The notes: a model not told the origin generated them from the letters alone. Shown: positions 20,657 to 30,994, counted from the first letter of the stretch. The stretch is 53,286 nucleotides of DNA from an uncultured Litorivicinus sp. (GCA_902594275.1 CACJLQ010000009.1:1-53286), one strand, 5' to 3'. Numbers and translations: made by a program.

Positions 20657-22330
20657 TTAGTCGCCATCAGTGACTGCTCCAAGACTAGCGGAAGACACTA
20701 ATCGCGCATACTTTGCAAGAACACCACGGGTTGGCGTCTCTTTTTCTATCGTCCATGATGCTTTCCGACGAGCTAACTCTGAGTCATCAACATCAACGAT
20801 CAGAGCGTTTGTTTCAGCGTCGATCGTGATCGTATCTCCGTCTTCGAGCAGTCCGATAGGACCGCCGACTGCAGCTTCCGGAGTTACATGGCCAATCACA
20901 AAACCATGAGAACCACCGGAGAAACGACCATCAGTGATGAGTGCAACGTCTTTGCCAAGGCCGGCACCCATGAGGGCACTGGTTGGTGAGAGCATTTCCC
21001 GCATACCTGGTCCACCTTTCGGGCCTTCATAACGAATCACGATGACCGAGCCTTTCTCAATTTTCCCATCGAGGATGGCTTGAAGCGCCTCTTCTTCTGA
21101 ATTGAAGCATCGCGCAGTCCCAGTGAAAGAGAGTCCTTCTTTACCAGAAATCTTTGCAACCGCCCCTTCGGGCGCCAGATTGCCGTAAAGAATTCGAAGA
21201 TGACTGTCTTTTTTCACTGGGTTTTCGAATGCACGAACAATGTCTTGTGATTCAGGGTATGGCTGCACATCGGCCAGGTTTTCGGCCATTGTTTGGCCGG
21301 TACACGTCATGACATCACCGTGCAATAAACCACGGTCGAGTAGCATCTTCATTAGTGGCTGAATACCACCAATCTCAATGAGCTCGCTCATCAGATATTT
21401 ACCAGACGGCTTAACGTCTGCCAAAACAGGGACCCGTTCACCAATTGTTGTAAAGTCGTCTAGAGTTACAGCAATTCCGGCGCATTGTGCCATTCCGAGG
21501 ATGTGAAGAACTGCATTGGTCGAACCTCCCAGCGCAATGACGACAGTAATGGCATTTTCAAATGACTTTTTGCTCACAATATCCGATGGCTTGAGATCCA
21601 TCTCGATCATTCGCATGACAGCTGAGCCTGCTCGTTTACAGTCTTCTTTTTTGTCGCTTGAGACTGCTTCTTGAGCAGATGAATTTGGCAGTGATAAACC
21701 AAGCGCTTCAATTGCGCTTGCCATGGTGTTTGCGGTGTACATCCCACCGCAAGAGCCAGGTCCTGGGATCGCTGTTTTTTCGACTGCAATTAAGTGTGAG
21801 TCATCAATTGTGCCAGCCGCGCGTTGCCCAACAGCCTCGAAGACCGACACAATATCTCGACGCTCCTCACCTGGTTTAATGGTTCCACCATAAACAAAGA
21901 TCGATGGGCGATTCAGTCGAAGCATTGCCATGACGCAAGCCGGCATATTTTTGTCACAACCGCCGATCGTGACGACACCATCGAATCCTTGGCCGGCAAC
22001 AACAGTTTCGATTGAATCACAAATCACTTCGCGGCTGACAAGTGAGTAACGCATGCCAGGTGTACCCATGCTGATACCATCGCTGACGGTGATGGTATTG
22101 AAGACGACAGCCTTTGCGCCGGCGGCATTGGCACCCGCTTCCGCATGATCAGCAAGTTCGTTGATGTGCATATTGCAAGGAGTCACCATGCTCCATGTAC
22201 TGGCGATACCGATCTGTGGCTTTTTGAAATCGTCATCACCAAAGCCCACCGCACGTAACATGGCGCGCGAGGGAGTTTGTGAGAGTCCATCGACAATAAC
22301 GGACGAATAAGGGCGACGTTTGTCGGTCAT
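20657..22330 (-). CDS. ilvD: Dihydroxy-acid dehydratase
   Basis: IlvD dehydrates dihydroxyisovalerate and dihydroxymethylvalerate in valine and isoleucine synthesis. The 557-residue protein belongs to the shorter IlvD class. Cluster-ligand cysteines are recognisable in [16 protein letters not shown] and [16 protein letters not shown] seven bases before ATG 22330 supports the start. It follows argA after 8 nt on the same strand, so the two may be cotranscribed. Pseudomonas also has ilvD close to folA and thyA, whereas the argA link differs. Confidence 0.96.
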   Translation of the reverse strand: MTDKRRPYSSVIVDGLSQTPSRAMLRAVGFGDDDFKKPQIGIASTWSMVTPCNMHINELADHAEAGANAAGAKAVVFNTITVSDGISMGTPGMRYSLVSREVICDSIETVVAGQGFDGVVTIGGCDKNMPACVMAMLRLNRPSIFVYGGTIKPGEERRDIVSVFEAVGQRAAGTIDDSHLIAVEKTAIPGPGSCGGMYTANTMASAIEALGLSLPNSSAQEAVSSDKKEDCKRAGSAVMRMIEMDLKPSDIVSKKSFENAITVVIALGGSTNAVLHILGMAQCAGIAVTLDDFTTIGERVPVLADVKPSGKYLMSELIEIGGIQPLMKMLLDRGLLHGDVMTCTGQTMAENLADVQPYPESQDIVRAFENPVKKDSHLRILYGNLAPEGAVAKISGKEGLSFTGTARCFNSEEEALQAILDGKIEKGSVIVIRYEGPKGGPGMREMLSPTSALMGAGLGKDVALITDGRFSGGSHGFVIGHVTPEAAVGGPIGLLEDGDTITIDAETNALIVDVDDSELARRKASWTIEKETPTRGVLAKYARLVSSASLGAVTDGD

Positions 22331-22338
22331 AGTGGGTC

Positions 22339-23628
22339 CTATAGTTCTTTCTTCAGAATCAGCGAATTTCGCTGAAAGTTATACAAAGCCTTCCGATTTT
22401 CGGGTAAAGCTTCAATTGATGACATCACAAAGCCGCGCTCTTTGAACCAGTCGCTTGCTTGCGTTGTTAATACAAAAAGGTATTCGATGGAGAGCATACG
22501 TGCTTGCTCTTCAACATGCTCCAACAATTTGCTGCCGATTTGTTGTTCGGATATCGCGTGGTCAACTGCCAAGGCTGCAAGTTCCGCGCATTGTTGATCG
22601 AGCGGATAGAGTGCTGCAGATCCGAGGATGCGACCATCTTGCTCAATCACACAGAAGTGATCGATCTCTGCTTCCAGTTTATCGCGAGAACGTTGCACCA
22701 AGGCTCCGCGTTCTTCCATCGGAGACAGTAAATGAATCAAACCCGGCAGGTCATCAACGCGGGCTTGTCGGACAGGCGCCGCGGGCTGTGAAGCGATCAG
22801 GGTGCCGTTTCCATCCGTTGTCATCAGCTCCGTTAATATTGCACCATCGATTCCTGCACCAAGCAGATGGCACCGGTTCACCCCTCCACGGATGGCGCGC
22901 TCAGCGGCATCAAGTCTACGCTGCATTTCTTCGTTTTGATGCGCGCGCGTGGTACCTACTAGTGCCAACGCGAGTTCCGAGATCCGTTCATTGTGTGCAT
23001 CAACACAGTGTGGCGTGTTACCCATCAGGATCAGTTTATCGGCATTCAAGGCGACGGCTGTTTCTGCTGCGACCTCTTCGCTTGCCAGATTATAAAGTTC
23101 CCCCGCTGGGGAGTGCGAAAGATGATCAAGATAGACAATTGAGCCGATTTTTAATTGACGATGTATCCCTGACGCATCAATCCGCCGAATCGATCCAGTG
23201 AATTGATGGTTCACACCTTCATGAATACCCAAAGGCTTTGCTGAAATAAAATTTCCTGAGATCAATGAAGATTGGCTGTGGTTTCTATGTTGGGCGCGCA
23301 TAAACAAACCGCGGAATGTCAGTTGGATTTGACTGACTAATTCGACGATGCGTTTGAGGAGCGCCTGATCCGTGATACGACGATGGCCATGAAAGGCACT
23401 CTGTAACCCTTGCTCACCAATGTACGAGTCGATGGTATGCCGTGTACTCTGTATTAGAACAAGGTGAGCGCCAAGTGCGTTGAGCAGGACTAGATCTTCC
23501 ACCAAACGACTCATGGTGGATTCGGTCTGGTCGGAATCTGATAGCAAAACGACAAAGGTTTTGCCCCTGAATTGCTCAATGTAAGGTCCGGCTTCACGAA
23601 GCCATGCGACTAAGGGCTGTGTTTGAAT
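22339..23628 (-). CDS. argA: N-acetylglutamate synthase (ATT start inferred)
   Basis: ArgA acetylates glutamate in the first step of arginine synthesis. It has an N-terminal amino-acid-kinase-like domain (about 1-285), which binds arginine in the family, and a C-terminal GNAT domain with [18 protein letters not shown] and the ending LYNFQRNSL. The only NTG start in frame is TTG 23547. However, codons upstream of it encode the conserved beginning of ArgA ([19 protein letters not shown]). No ATG, GTG or TTG occurs between there and the in-frame stop, while AGGAG (23636-23640) lies exactly seven bases before ATT 23626-23628. I therefore extend to ATT, giving 429 residues, the normal family length. 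Divergent ygiF begins 33 nt away. Confidence 0.88.
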   Translation of the reverse strand: MQTQPLVAWLREAGPYIEQFRGKTFVVLLSDSDQTESTMSRLVEDLVLLNALGAHLVLIQSTRHTIDSYIGEQGLQSAFHGHRRITDQALLKRIVELVSQIQLTFRGLFMRAQHRNHSQSSLISGNFISAKPLGIHEGVNHQFTGSIRRIDASGIHRQLKIGSIVYLDHLSHSPAGELYNLASEEVAAETAVALNADKLILMGNTPHCVDAHNERISELALALVGTTRAHQNEEMQRRLDAAERAIRGGVNRCHLLGAGIDGAILTELMTTDGNGTLIASQPAAPVRQARVDDLPGLIHLLSPMEERGALVQRSRDKLEAEIDHFCVIEQDGRILGSAALYPLDQQCAELAALAVDHAISEQQIGSKLLEHVEEQARMLSIEYLFVLTTQASDWFKERGFVMSSIEALPENRKALYNFQRNSLILKKEL

Positions 23629-23640
23629 GGCTAAACTCCT
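23626..23640 (-). promoter_or_regulatory. Ribosome-binding site and ATT start codon of argA
   Basis: AGGAG at 23636-23640, a seven-base spacer, then ATT at 23626-23628. The reading frame upstream has no ATG, GTG or TTG before the next stop, and translation from ATT restores the conserved ArgA N-terminus. Confidence 0.65.
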
Positions 23641-23661
23641 CTTCTCACAGGGAATTGTGCG

Positions 23662-24528
23662 ATGAATCGGGCATCAACTCCAGATACGATTGAACTCGAA
23701 CTCAAATTGGGATTGCGAGATTGCGACCCGTCGAGAGTATCTGATGTGCTGTATTTCGTTTTGGGTCGAGTCATTCCAAGGCACACAGCTGTGCTACAAA
23801 ATGTCTACTTTGATTACAAAGGATTGTTACACCGGGCTGGTGTCGCCATTCGCATGCGCTCTGTGAATGGATCTCATGAAATGACCGTGAAGATGAGAGA
23901 GCCCGACGGAGGAGGTTTGTCGCAACGGCGTGAGTGGAATTTTCCAATCGATACTCCTTCGCTAGATTATGCTCATCTTGAGAGTTTGGATCTTCCGTTG
24001 TCAGTCGTTTCGGTAATTCAGGACCGGTTACTTGATATCGTATTTCAGAATGCTTTTGAGCGCACTGACTGGCATGTAACAGAAGAAAATTGTGATGTGA
24101 TGATTTCTTTAGACCTTGGCTCTGTCCAAATTGACGGTCGAGAGTCTCAAGTATCGGAACTGGAGCTTGAACTACTCTCAGGAGACGTCGAGCAATTAAT
24201 TTCACTCGGCTGTGACGTATCTGAGTGCTTACCTGCTTTTATGGGTGTGATCTCCAAAGCAGAGCGAGGTGATCGATTGATTCGCAACGCTAACCCGATG
24301 GACGATCCGATCCCTGTGACTCAAGAGCATTGGCTTTATTGGTTGAGCCGTGCATTGGACCCGTTATCTGGGCCGGCCCCAGATGAAGCGATTCGGGCAT
24401 TGCAAGCCGTCGGTGATCATGAGGCCACTGCTCGCTATGGCGATGGTTTGAAACGTGGGGCTCTTCCAAAAGGACTTGCCCGTTGGATGATCATGCAATC
24501 GTTGGAGTCAATGAATGCAGGCAGTTGA
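23662..24528 (+). CDS. ygiF: CYTH-domain inorganic triphosphatase, YgiF-like, without CHAD domain
   Basis: The N-terminus has the CYTH signature ELELKL (residues 11-16), followed by basic and acidic strands forming the triphosphate tunnel (VAIRMRS, EMTVKMRE, LSQRREW, SELELELLSG). E. coli YgiF hydrolyses inorganic triphosphate. That protein is about 430 residues with a C-terminal CHAD domain; this one is 288, so the CHAD portion is missing or reduced to about 80 residues. The ygiF-glnE order, here overlapping by 14 nt, matches E. coli. AGGGA lies upstream of ATG 23662, in the narrow space shared with argA. Confidence 0.85.
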   Translation: MNRASTPDTIELELKLGLRDCDPSRVSDVLYFVLGRVIPRHTAVLQNVYFDYKGLLHRAGVAIRMRSVNGSHEMTVKMREPDGGGLSQRREWNFPIDTPSLDYAHLESLDLPLSVVSVIQDRLLDIVFQNAFERTDWHVTEENCDVMISLDLGSVQIDGRESQVSELELELLSGDVEQLISLGCDVSECLPAFMGVISKAERGDRLIRNANPMDDPIPVTQEHWLYWLSRALDPLSGPAPDEAIRALQAVGDHEATARYGDGLKRGALPKGLARWMIMQSLESMNAGS

Positions 24529-27142
24529 GTACTCACAGTTTTTAAAACGTTGGGTTGAAAAGTTTGATCCTGAACAAGTGTGGTTGCGAGACGCCGGCGC
24601 AACGCCACCAACGGCCTCTGAAATACAGGTCTCCTGGCAACAACTGGTTACAGCCAGCACACACGAATTCGATCGTGAAGCTCGATTATTGAGAAATCAA
24701 ACGCAAGCCGGTCTGATTCATCGATTATTAAATGGAGTTGACTCATTTGAGGACACGGTCCGAGTGACCACTCAAATGGCTGAGGCTGCCTTGGAAGCCA
24801 GTCTTTCACATCATCGAGTCATTCTTGAACAAGCCTTCGGTGTTCCGTCAAATCCAGCATTCACCATTTTGGGTTTGGGTAAATTAGGTGGACGGGAACT
24901 GAACTTATCATCTGACGTCGATATTTTCTGCGTCTTTGCGGAGGACGGCGAAACATCCGGTCCACGCGTACGGGATCATGGCGATTACTTCACTCGTCTG
25001 ACCCAACAATTGGCAAAATCGCTCGATGCACTGACTGTTGATGGATTTGTAGAACGTGTCGATCAACGGCTGAGACCCTGGGGCTCTGCAGGCCAGCTTG
25101 CGATCCAAGTCGATGCTTGTGAAGACTATTATGAAGTGCATGGTCGGGAATGGGAGCGATTTGCACTTCTGAAAGCGCGACCTGTCGCTGGTGATCTGGA
25201 GTTGGGTCATACACTGTTAAGATCACTCAAGCCATTTTTGTATCGGAAATACCTTGATTTTGGGGTGTTTGAATCAATTCGCGACCTCAAATCAAAAATT
25301 GAGGCGGAAGTGCGTCGTCACGGCCGCGATAAGAATGTTAAAATTGGGTGCGGTGGGATCCGTGAAGTCGAATTTATTGTTCAAGCGATGCAGTTGTTGC
25401 GTGGAGGCCAGATTCCGAGCTTGCAAGTCACTGGATTTCTCGATGCCCTATCGACTCTGATGACAGAGGCCATCATTAGTCAGAATGATGGCTTGCAACT
25501 CAAACAAGACTATTTGTGGCTTCGCTACGTCGAACACGTGATCCAAGCTGAAAATGATCAGCAAACACAGGAATTACCAGCCGATTGTGGGCCCTTGGCT
25601 GCTGTGATGGGCTTTGAGTCAGCCGACGGCTTTGAATGGAAACGTCGAGAAGTCACTGGTCGAGTTCATGAGGCGTTTGTCTCTTTTATGCGGGTCGAGA
25701 AGTCACAAGCGATGGCTGGGGCTTCGATCAAAGACGAGGTCCAAGAGTGTTTGGATGCATTCCTCGATGATCCAGTGTGCGATCGTCTCGAAGCGATTGC
25801 GCGCTCTCGATTGACAAAACTGTTGGATCAACTAGGACCCGAATTAAGTGCTTATCCGATTGACGTAACAGAACGGATGCTTCGATTCATCTCGACCTGT
25901 ACCCGACGGAGCGTGTATCTATCCCTGTTATCCGAGAATGCGGCAACACGCTCGCGAATGCTCGATATTTTGGATCGATCATCCTGGGTCACTGAGCGTC
26001 TGATTGAGATGCCCGCTCTGTTGGATGAGCTGCTCACGCTCGATGCGAGCGACGCCGAGATGTCGCGTGAGGCAATTGGTCAGGAATTATCAATGCGCCT
26101 GCAAAGAGTCGATCCAGATGATCCAGAACGCCTGACTGAGGTGCTCGTCCAGTTTACTCGCGGTCTTGCATTCCGAGTCGCAGTATTTGAGATCCGCGGT
26201 GAGATTCCATTAATGCGCGTATCCGATCAGTTGACCTGGATTGCCGAGACAGTGGTTTCCGAAGTGCTGAATTACGCATATCGGGAAGTTGCCAACAAGC
26301 ATGGCCATCCGGTGGTCAATGCAACCGAAGGTGACAATTGGCTCGGTTTATCGGTCCTTGGGTACGGCAAATTAGGTGGCTTGGAAATGAGCTACGGTTC
26401 AGACCTTGACATGGTATTTGTCCATGGCATCGATTCCGAGCAGATGACAGACGGCGATGTCGCGATTGAGGGTGGTCTTTTCGTTAATCGTGTCGTGCGT
26501 CGAGTCATTGCGCTGATCGAAACGAATACGCGATTTGGACGCTTATATGAAATCGATACGCGACTCAGACCATCCGGTCGCTCTGGCTTGATGGTTGTCG
26601 GCCTCGATGCGCTGAAGAAATATCTCGATGAGTCAGCTTGGACCTGGGAGTTACAGGCGTTTGTCAGGGCACGACCGATTGCCGGAGATCGATTCCTGAA
26701 CACAAAACTAGAGACACTTCGTATCGAGATTTTAAGAAATGCCCGTGAGCCAACCGAATTGTTAAACGATGTTGTTCAAATGCGGGAAAAAATGCGTACG
26801 CACCTTGGGAGTGAACCGGGTGATGTCGGTTTTGGTTTAAAGCACGATCGGGGAGGTATCGTTGATATCGAATTTATGGTGCAATATCAGGTTCTAGCAC
26901 ATGCGGAAACACACCCAGAGCTTGCGACTTATACGGATAATATCCGACAGCTCGATGGACTTTCGGATTCAGGGTGTATTTCAACAGTAGATGCAGATGC
27001 GCTGAAAACAGCTTATGTCCGCTATCGGACGTTGAACCATGAGGCAATCTTAGCCGGTCGCAAAGGCCGCGTTGAATTTGCGGAGGTTGAGAACGAACGG
27101 CAGTTGGTTGAGAGTCTGTGGGCGCAGTGGATGTCTTCTTGA
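24515..27142 (+). CDS. glnE: Glutamine synthetase adenylyltransferase/deadenylase
   Basis: GlnE adenylylates and deadenylylates glutamine synthetase in response to PII and glutamine. Both nucleotidyltransferase domains are intact. The N-terminal deadenylylase has GLGKLGGRELNLSSD with Asp134 and Asp136; the C-terminal adenylylase has GYGKLGGLEMSYGSD with Asp630 and Asp632. At 875 residues it is about 70 shorter than E. coli GlnE, mainly at the N-terminus. The start overlaps ygiF, and ilvE follows after 17 nt. The glnE-ilvE-waaF-waaC order is the same as I know it for Pseudomonas. Confidence 0.97.
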   Translation: MQAVEYSQFLKRWVEKFDPEQVWLRDAGATPPTASEIQVSWQQLVTASTHEFDREARLLRNQTQAGLIHRLLNGVDSFEDTVRVTTQMAEAALEASLSHHRVILEQAFGVPSNPAFTILGLGKLGGRELNLSSDVDIFCVFAEDGETSGPRVRDHGDYFTRLTQQLAKSLDALTVDGFVERVDQRLRPWGSAGQLAIQVDACEDYYEVHGREWERFALLKARPVAGDLELGHTLLRSLKPFLYRKYLDFGVFESIRDLKSKIEAEVRRHGRDKNVKIGCGGIREVEFIVQAMQLLRGGQIPSLQVTGFLDALSTLMTEAIISQNDGLQLKQDYLWLRYVEHVIQAENDQQTQELPADCGPLAAVMGFESADGFEWKRREVTGRVHEAFVSFMRVEKSQAMAGASIKDEVQECLDAFLDDPVCDRLEAIARSRLTKLLDQLGPELSAYPIDVTERMLRFISTCTRRSVYLSLLSENAATRSRMLDILDRSSWVTERLIEMPALLDELLTLDASDAEMSREAIGQELSMRLQRVDPDDPERLTEVLVQFTRGLAFRVAVFEIRGEIPLMRVSDQLTWIAETVVSEVLNYAYREVANKHGHPVVNATEGDNWLGLSVLGYGKLGGLEMSYGSDLDMVFVHGIDSEQMTDGDVAIEGGLFVNRVVRRVIALIETNTRFGRLYEIDTRLRPSGRSGLMVVGLDALKKYLDESAWTWELQAFVRARPIAGDRFLNTKLETLRIEILRNAREPTELLNDVVQMREKMRTHLGSEPGDVGFGLKHDRGGIVDIEFMVQYQVLAHAETHPELATYTDNIRQLDGLSDSGCISTVDADALKTAYVRYRTLNHEAILAGRKGRVEFAEVENERQLVESLWAQWMSS

Positions 27143-27159
27143 ATTGATTGGAAATAAAA

Positions 27160-28092
27160 ATGCAGCCGAACTTTGCTGATCGCGATGGATTAATTTGGTT
27201 TGATGGTGAACTCAAGCCATGGCGGGATTGCCAGACACACGTACTCACACACACTTTGCATTATGGTCTCGGGTGTTTCGAGGGAGTCCGTGCCTATCAA
27301 ACAGCTGAGGGTGCGGCGATCTTCCGTTTGCATGATCACACCCGACGACTTTTCGATTCAGCAAAAATTCTCGGAATTAATATTCCCTTTTCTATGGAGG
27401 AAATTGATGCGGCACAAAAAGCCGCTGTTTCGTCAAATGATTTGGACCACGCCTATTTGAGACCAATGGTTTTCTATGGCTCCGAAGGAATGGGATTACG
27501 AGCGGACTCACTCAAGACACACGTAATCGTCGCTGCCTGGGCGTGGGGCTCGTACATGGGTGAAGAGAATCTGATGCGTGGGATTAAGGTCCGTACTTCG
27601 AGTTATACGCGCCACCATGTGAATATCACGATGACCAAAGCAAAAGCGAATGGGAACTACATGAACTCGATGCTTGCATTGCAAGAGGCACTGACTGGCG
27701 GTGCAGATGAGGCGTTGTTATTGGATCCAGAGGGTTATGTTGCTGAGGGATCCGGTGAAAACTTCTTTATCGTTCGTGATGGTGTGATTTATACGCCTGA
27801 GCTAACCAGCTGTTTGGATGGGATCACGCGGAAAACCATTTTCACCCTCGCTAACGACCACGGTCTCGATGTTGTTGAAAAACGGATAACCCGTGATGAG
27901 GTCTTGATCGCAGATGAAGCATTTTTTACGGGAACCGCAGCCGAGGTGACACCGATTCGAGAGCTTGATTCACGGCCGATTGGTGCGGGGTCTCGAGGAC
28001 CAATTACAGAAACGCTACAGGCAGATTATTTCGATGTCGTGCACGGCCGGAATGAAAAGTTCAGCGAGTGGGTCACACTCGTTAAGGACTGA
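27160..28092 (+). CDS. ilvE: Branched-chain amino acid aminotransferase
   Basis: A class IV PLP aminotransferase catalysing the last step of valine, leucine and isoleucine synthesis. The 310-residue sequence has the THTLHYGLGCFEGVRAY block, the PLP lysine within NITMTKAKANGNYMNSM, and EGYVAEGSGENFF with the GTAAEVTPIRE loop. ATG 27160 is chosen over the TTG-initiated longer form at 27148. Products of IlvD are its upstream substrates after transamination. It sits between glnE and waaF in a likely single transcription unit. Confidence 0.96.
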   Translation: MQPNFADRDGLIWFDGELKPWRDCQTHVLTHTLHYGLGCFEGVRAYQTAEGAAIFRLHDHTRRLFDSAKILGINIPFSMEEIDAAQKAAVSSNDLDHAYLRPMVFYGSEGMGLRADSLKTHVIVAAWAWGSYMGEENLMRGIKVRTSSYTRHHVNITMTKAKANGNYMNSMLALQEALTGGADEALLLDPEGYVAEGSGENFFIVRDGVIYTPELTSCLDGITRKTIFTLANDHGLDVVEKRITRDEVLIADEAFFTGTAAEVTPIRELDSRPIGAGSRGPITETLQADYFDVVHGRNEKFSEWVTLVKD

Positions 28093-28095
28093 GTG

Positions 28096-29136
28096 ATGCC
28101 AACCTTAGTGGTTGGCCCGAATTGGGTCGGCGACATGATCATGGCGCACGGGTTGATTTCATTTTTGAAGTCTAAGCGGCCAGATGACCCGATTCATATG
28201 CTCGCACCCAGTTGGAGTTTGGAGGTCGCGTGGAGAATGCCTGAAGTTGATCAGGTCATTGAACTTCCGTTCGATCATGGTGAGCTGAAGTTAAAGGAAC
28301 GGTGGGCATTCGCTCGAAAGCTTCGCTTTGCTCGCTATCATCGCTCGTTCATTCTTCCCAATTCCTTCAAATCGGCACTGATCCCAGCGATGGCAGGTAT
28401 TCCTCGCCGAATCGGTTGGCGAGGGGAGTATCGGTACAAGTTACTGACCGATCTGCGAATTCTGCACGAGGCTCGATTTCCGCGAATGATTGATAGGTAT
28501 ATGGCGCTTGGTTTTCCGGCAAACCTTGCGCTGTCCGCGAATCAATTACCTGAAGCCCCCCTATTTCCGCGTTTGACCACAGACCAAGCATTACAAGATC
28601 GTCTGGTGACTGCGCATGGACTGGATCGATCTCGGCTAGTTGCTATTTGTCCTGGAGCTGAGTTTGGATCTGCTAAGCAATGGCCGATTGATCATTTTTC
28701 CGATCTCGTGACGCGCTTAATTGATGATGGGTACCAGATTGTCTTGTTGGGCTCACCTAATGATGCAGACGATAGTCGGCGATTAACTGATCAGATTGAG
28801 GAATCAAAACGAGAGAGCCTGGTCAATCTTGTAGGTTTGACTTCAATCCCTGAGGCAGTTGACGTTATTGGGTTATCAAAAGCCGTTGTGACACATGATT
28901 CTGGTTTGATGCATGTGGCCGCAGCCACATGCCGTCCGTTAGTTGCATTGTTTGGACCGTCGTCACCAGTGCATACGCCGCCTCTCAGTGAGATGGCAGT
29001 CACTTTGACGCATCCTGTACCCTGCCATCCGTGCTTCGAAAGAGAGTGTCCCTTAGAGCATCAGGCATGCTTGTCTGAGCTCTCAGTTGATGAGGTATTC
29101 GACGCGGTATCGCAACAAATCCAGCGGATTGCCTAA
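28096..29136 (+). CDS. waaF: ADP-heptose:LPS heptosyltransferase II
   Basis: A GT9-family transferase of 346 residues that adds the second heptose to the LPS inner core on the cytoplasmic side of the inner membrane. The N-terminal VVGPNWVGDMIMA, the ADP-heptose-binding CPGAEFGSAKQWP and the THDSGLMHVAAA block are characteristic of WaaF. ATG 28096 is preferred to the adjacent GTG 28093. A TAATG overlap couples it to waaC. Confidence 0.95.
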   Translation: MPTLVVGPNWVGDMIMAHGLISFLKSKRPDDPIHMLAPSWSLEVAWRMPEVDQVIELPFDHGELKLKERWAFARKLRFARYHRSFILPNSFKSALIPAMAGIPRRIGWRGEYRYKLLTDLRILHEARFPRMIDRYMALGFPANLALSANQLPEAPLFPRLTTDQALQDRLVTAHGLDRSRLVAICPGAEFGSAKQWPIDHFSDLVTRLIDDGYQIVLLGSPNDADDSRRLTDQIEESKRESLVNLVGLTSIPEAVDVIGLSKAVVTHDSGLMHVAAATCRPLVALFGPSSPVHTPPLSEMAVTLTHPVPCHPCFERECPLEHQACLSELSVDEVFDAVSQQIQRIA

Positions 29137-30098
29137 TGCGTGTTTTGGTGGTGAAAACATCCTCAATGGGTGATCTTGTCCACACACTGCCAGCGTTGAC
29201 TGATGCAACTGAGGCGCTCGGTGATATTCGATTTGATTGGGTGTGCGAGCCTGCCTTTGCTGAAATCCCCCGCTGGCACCCGTCTGTCGGAAGTGTCCTG
29301 GCGATTCCATTACGACGGTGGAAAGGAAAGCTTCACCGCCTGCTTTTCTCCAATGATTTCGCTGCGTACGAACAAGCCCTCAGTGCGGAGCGATACGATG
29401 CCGTGATTGACGCTCAAGGGTTACTGAAGAGTGCATTTTTAGTTACCCGGTTTACTGATGGGCCAAAGCATGGATTTGATCGTCGGTCGGCAAAAGAAGG
29501 TTTGGCAGCGAGTGTTTATGATGTGAGGCATCGCGTGGCTCGCTCGAAACATGCCATATCGAGGACGCGTGAACTTTTCGCTCATTCACTCGGTTATACC
29601 CTTCCAGAGACGGATCCAGATGCGTCAATTGACCTGAGTCGACCACAAGAGCCCACAGATCGTCTGGTGCTGGTGACTCAGACAAGTCGGCAGGCTAAAT
29701 GTTGGACAGTTGATGGATGGAAAGCCGTCATTGAGGACGCGCTTCCGCAGTTTTCCGACATTGTTCTACCCGTTGGTGGTGATGTTGAATTTGCAGCAGT
29801 GTCGGAAATGACTCAAGGATTGCCGGTACGGATTTTGAATCAAGCCTCCTTGAGTGACGTAGCGTTTGAGATTTCAAATGCCCGTGCAGTGGTTTCGGTT
29901 GACACTGGTCTTGCACACGTTGCTGACGCATTGGATATTCCGATGCTTGCGTTATATGGGCCGACGAAGCCGGGTCTCGTGGGGCCTGTTTCTGAGACGT
30001 CACAGATTCTCAAAAGCTCGACAGGACAAATGTCTGATCTCAACGCATCTGACGTGATGGAATGGGTTAGTCAGATTGATACAGTGTCTGCCGCGTAA
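29136..30098 (+). CDS. waaC: ADP-heptose:LPS heptosyltransferase I
   Basis: WaaC transfers the first L-glycero-D-manno-heptose onto Kdo2-lipid A. The 320-residue GT9 protein begins VLVVKTSSMGDLVHTLPALTD, the WaaC signature, and ends with SVDTGLAHVADALDIPMLALYGPT. It is coupled to waaF by a one-base overlap. The following genes waaG and waaP of the Pseudomonas cluster are absent; instead a convergent acyltransferase gene overlaps its last 32 bases. Confidence 0.95.
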   Translation: MRVLVVKTSSMGDLVHTLPALTDATEALGDIRFDWVCEPAFAEIPRWHPSVGSVLAIPLRRWKGKLHRLLFSNDFAAYEQALSAERYDAVIDAQGLLKSAFLVTRFTDGPKHGFDRRSAKEGLAASVYDVRHRVARSKHAISRTRELFAHSLGYTLPETDPDASIDLSRPQEPTDRLVLVTQTSRQAKCWTVDGWKAVIEDALPQFSDIVLPVGGDVEFAAVSEMTQGLPVRILNQASLSDVAFEISNARAVVSVDTGLAHVADALDIPMLALYGPTKPGLVGPVSETSQILKSSTGQMSDLNASDVMEWVSQIDTVSAA

Positions 30099-30975
30099 GA
30101 TCTGGGTTTGTCTTAAATCGTTTGTGCATCCACATGTATTGGGATGGATGCTTTTTCAGGGCGTCTTCAATGCGTTGATTTAGTAGGCGCGCATTCTCGA
30201 CTTCATCCGCAACCGGGTAATCATCAGGCATTTGGATAAATGCGACTTGATAGAGACCATGATCGTCGCGGTGGAGGTCAAGGAAAATACTGACTGCGCC
30301 AGACATTCGAGCGAGTCGAGCTGGTGTTGTCACAGTGCAGGCAGGCCTGCCAAAAAACGGGGCGAAGACAGAGCCTTTTGGCCCCATGTCTTGATCGGGT
30401 CCAAACCACACCACGTTACCTTGTTTTAAGTGTTTAGCGATATCGCGTAATGCACGGACGTCGACCAATTCGGCATAGCGCGCACGTCCACGACATACCG
30501 CTTGATCGAACATGGGATTATCATTGGGGCGATAACTCACGACGAATCGACCGGCGACGGCGTGCATGAGCGGGGCGACCAGATCCAACATACTGTAGTG
30601 TGGGCAGAGCAATAAAACGCCTCGACCGTCTGTGTTGGCTTGTTCGAGTAGCTCCTGGCCTGACACATGGATTTTGTCGCCAATAAAGTGGATCGGCCGA
30701 TGCCAAGACCATGCAGTCTCCGTTAATCCAATTCCATTTTGTTCAAAGCAGGCTTTGACGAGATTGCGCTGTTCGGACGGATCCAACTCCGGGAAGCAGA
30801 GAGCAATATTTCGTTCACAGACAAGACGCCGATTCTTTGCTGTGCGAAACAGCAACGTCCCAATCAGGCGGCCGACAGCCATTCCGAGGCTTGGTGGCAG
30901 TGCGGCTAAGAGTCGAATGAAGCCAAGTCCCAGCGGAACGAGAGAATTGCCCATGTGTAATCCGGTTGGGTTCAT
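30067..30975 (-). CDS. LpxL/HtrB-family lipid A acyltransferase
   Basis: A 302-residue member of the Bac_LPS_AT family, which transfers a secondary acyl chain from acyl-ACP to lipid A at the inner membrane. The catalytic HX4D motif is present (CPHYSMLDL), as are FVVSYRPNDNPMFD, the GPDQDMGPKGSVFAPFFG substrate block and the C-terminal YMWMHKRFKT ending. Which acyl chain is transferred (LpxL or LpxM role) cannot be told. ATG 30975 overlaps the -35 box of the hldE promoter; ATG 30954 is a reasonable alternative start. It is convergent with waaC. Confidence 0.88.
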   Translation of the reverse strand: MNPTGLHMGNSLVPLGLGFIRLLAALPPSLGMAVGRLIGTLLFRTAKNRRLVCERNIALCFPELDPSEQRNLVKACFEQNGIGLTETAWSWHRPIHFIGDKIHVSGQELLEQANTDGRGVLLLCPHYSMLDLVAPLMHAVAGRFVVSYRPNDNPMFDQAVCRGRARYAELVDVRALRDIAKHLKQGNVVWFGPDQDMGPKGSVFAPFFGRPACTVTTPARLARMSGAVSIFLDLHRDDHGLYQVAFIQMPDDYPVADEVENARLLNQRIEDALKKHPSQYMWMHKRFKTNPDLTRQTLYQSD

Positions 30976-30994
30976 TGATGAAGCTCGGTACTAT
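30966..30994 (+). promoter_or_regulatory. Predicted sigma-70 promoter of hldE
   Basis: TTGGGT (30966-30971) and TACTAT (30989-30994) are 17 bases apart, placing the transcript start near 31001. This is downstream of the ATG at 30978, so it argues that hldE is translated from GTG 31026, which has its own AGAGAG ribosome-binding site. Confidence 0.45.

Noticed and set aside
22455-23201. 248-codon open frame on the plus strand opposite argA
   Set aside because: It lies wholly antisense to the clearly recognisable argA, has no family features and an arginine-rich, low-complexity translation typical of a shadow frame.
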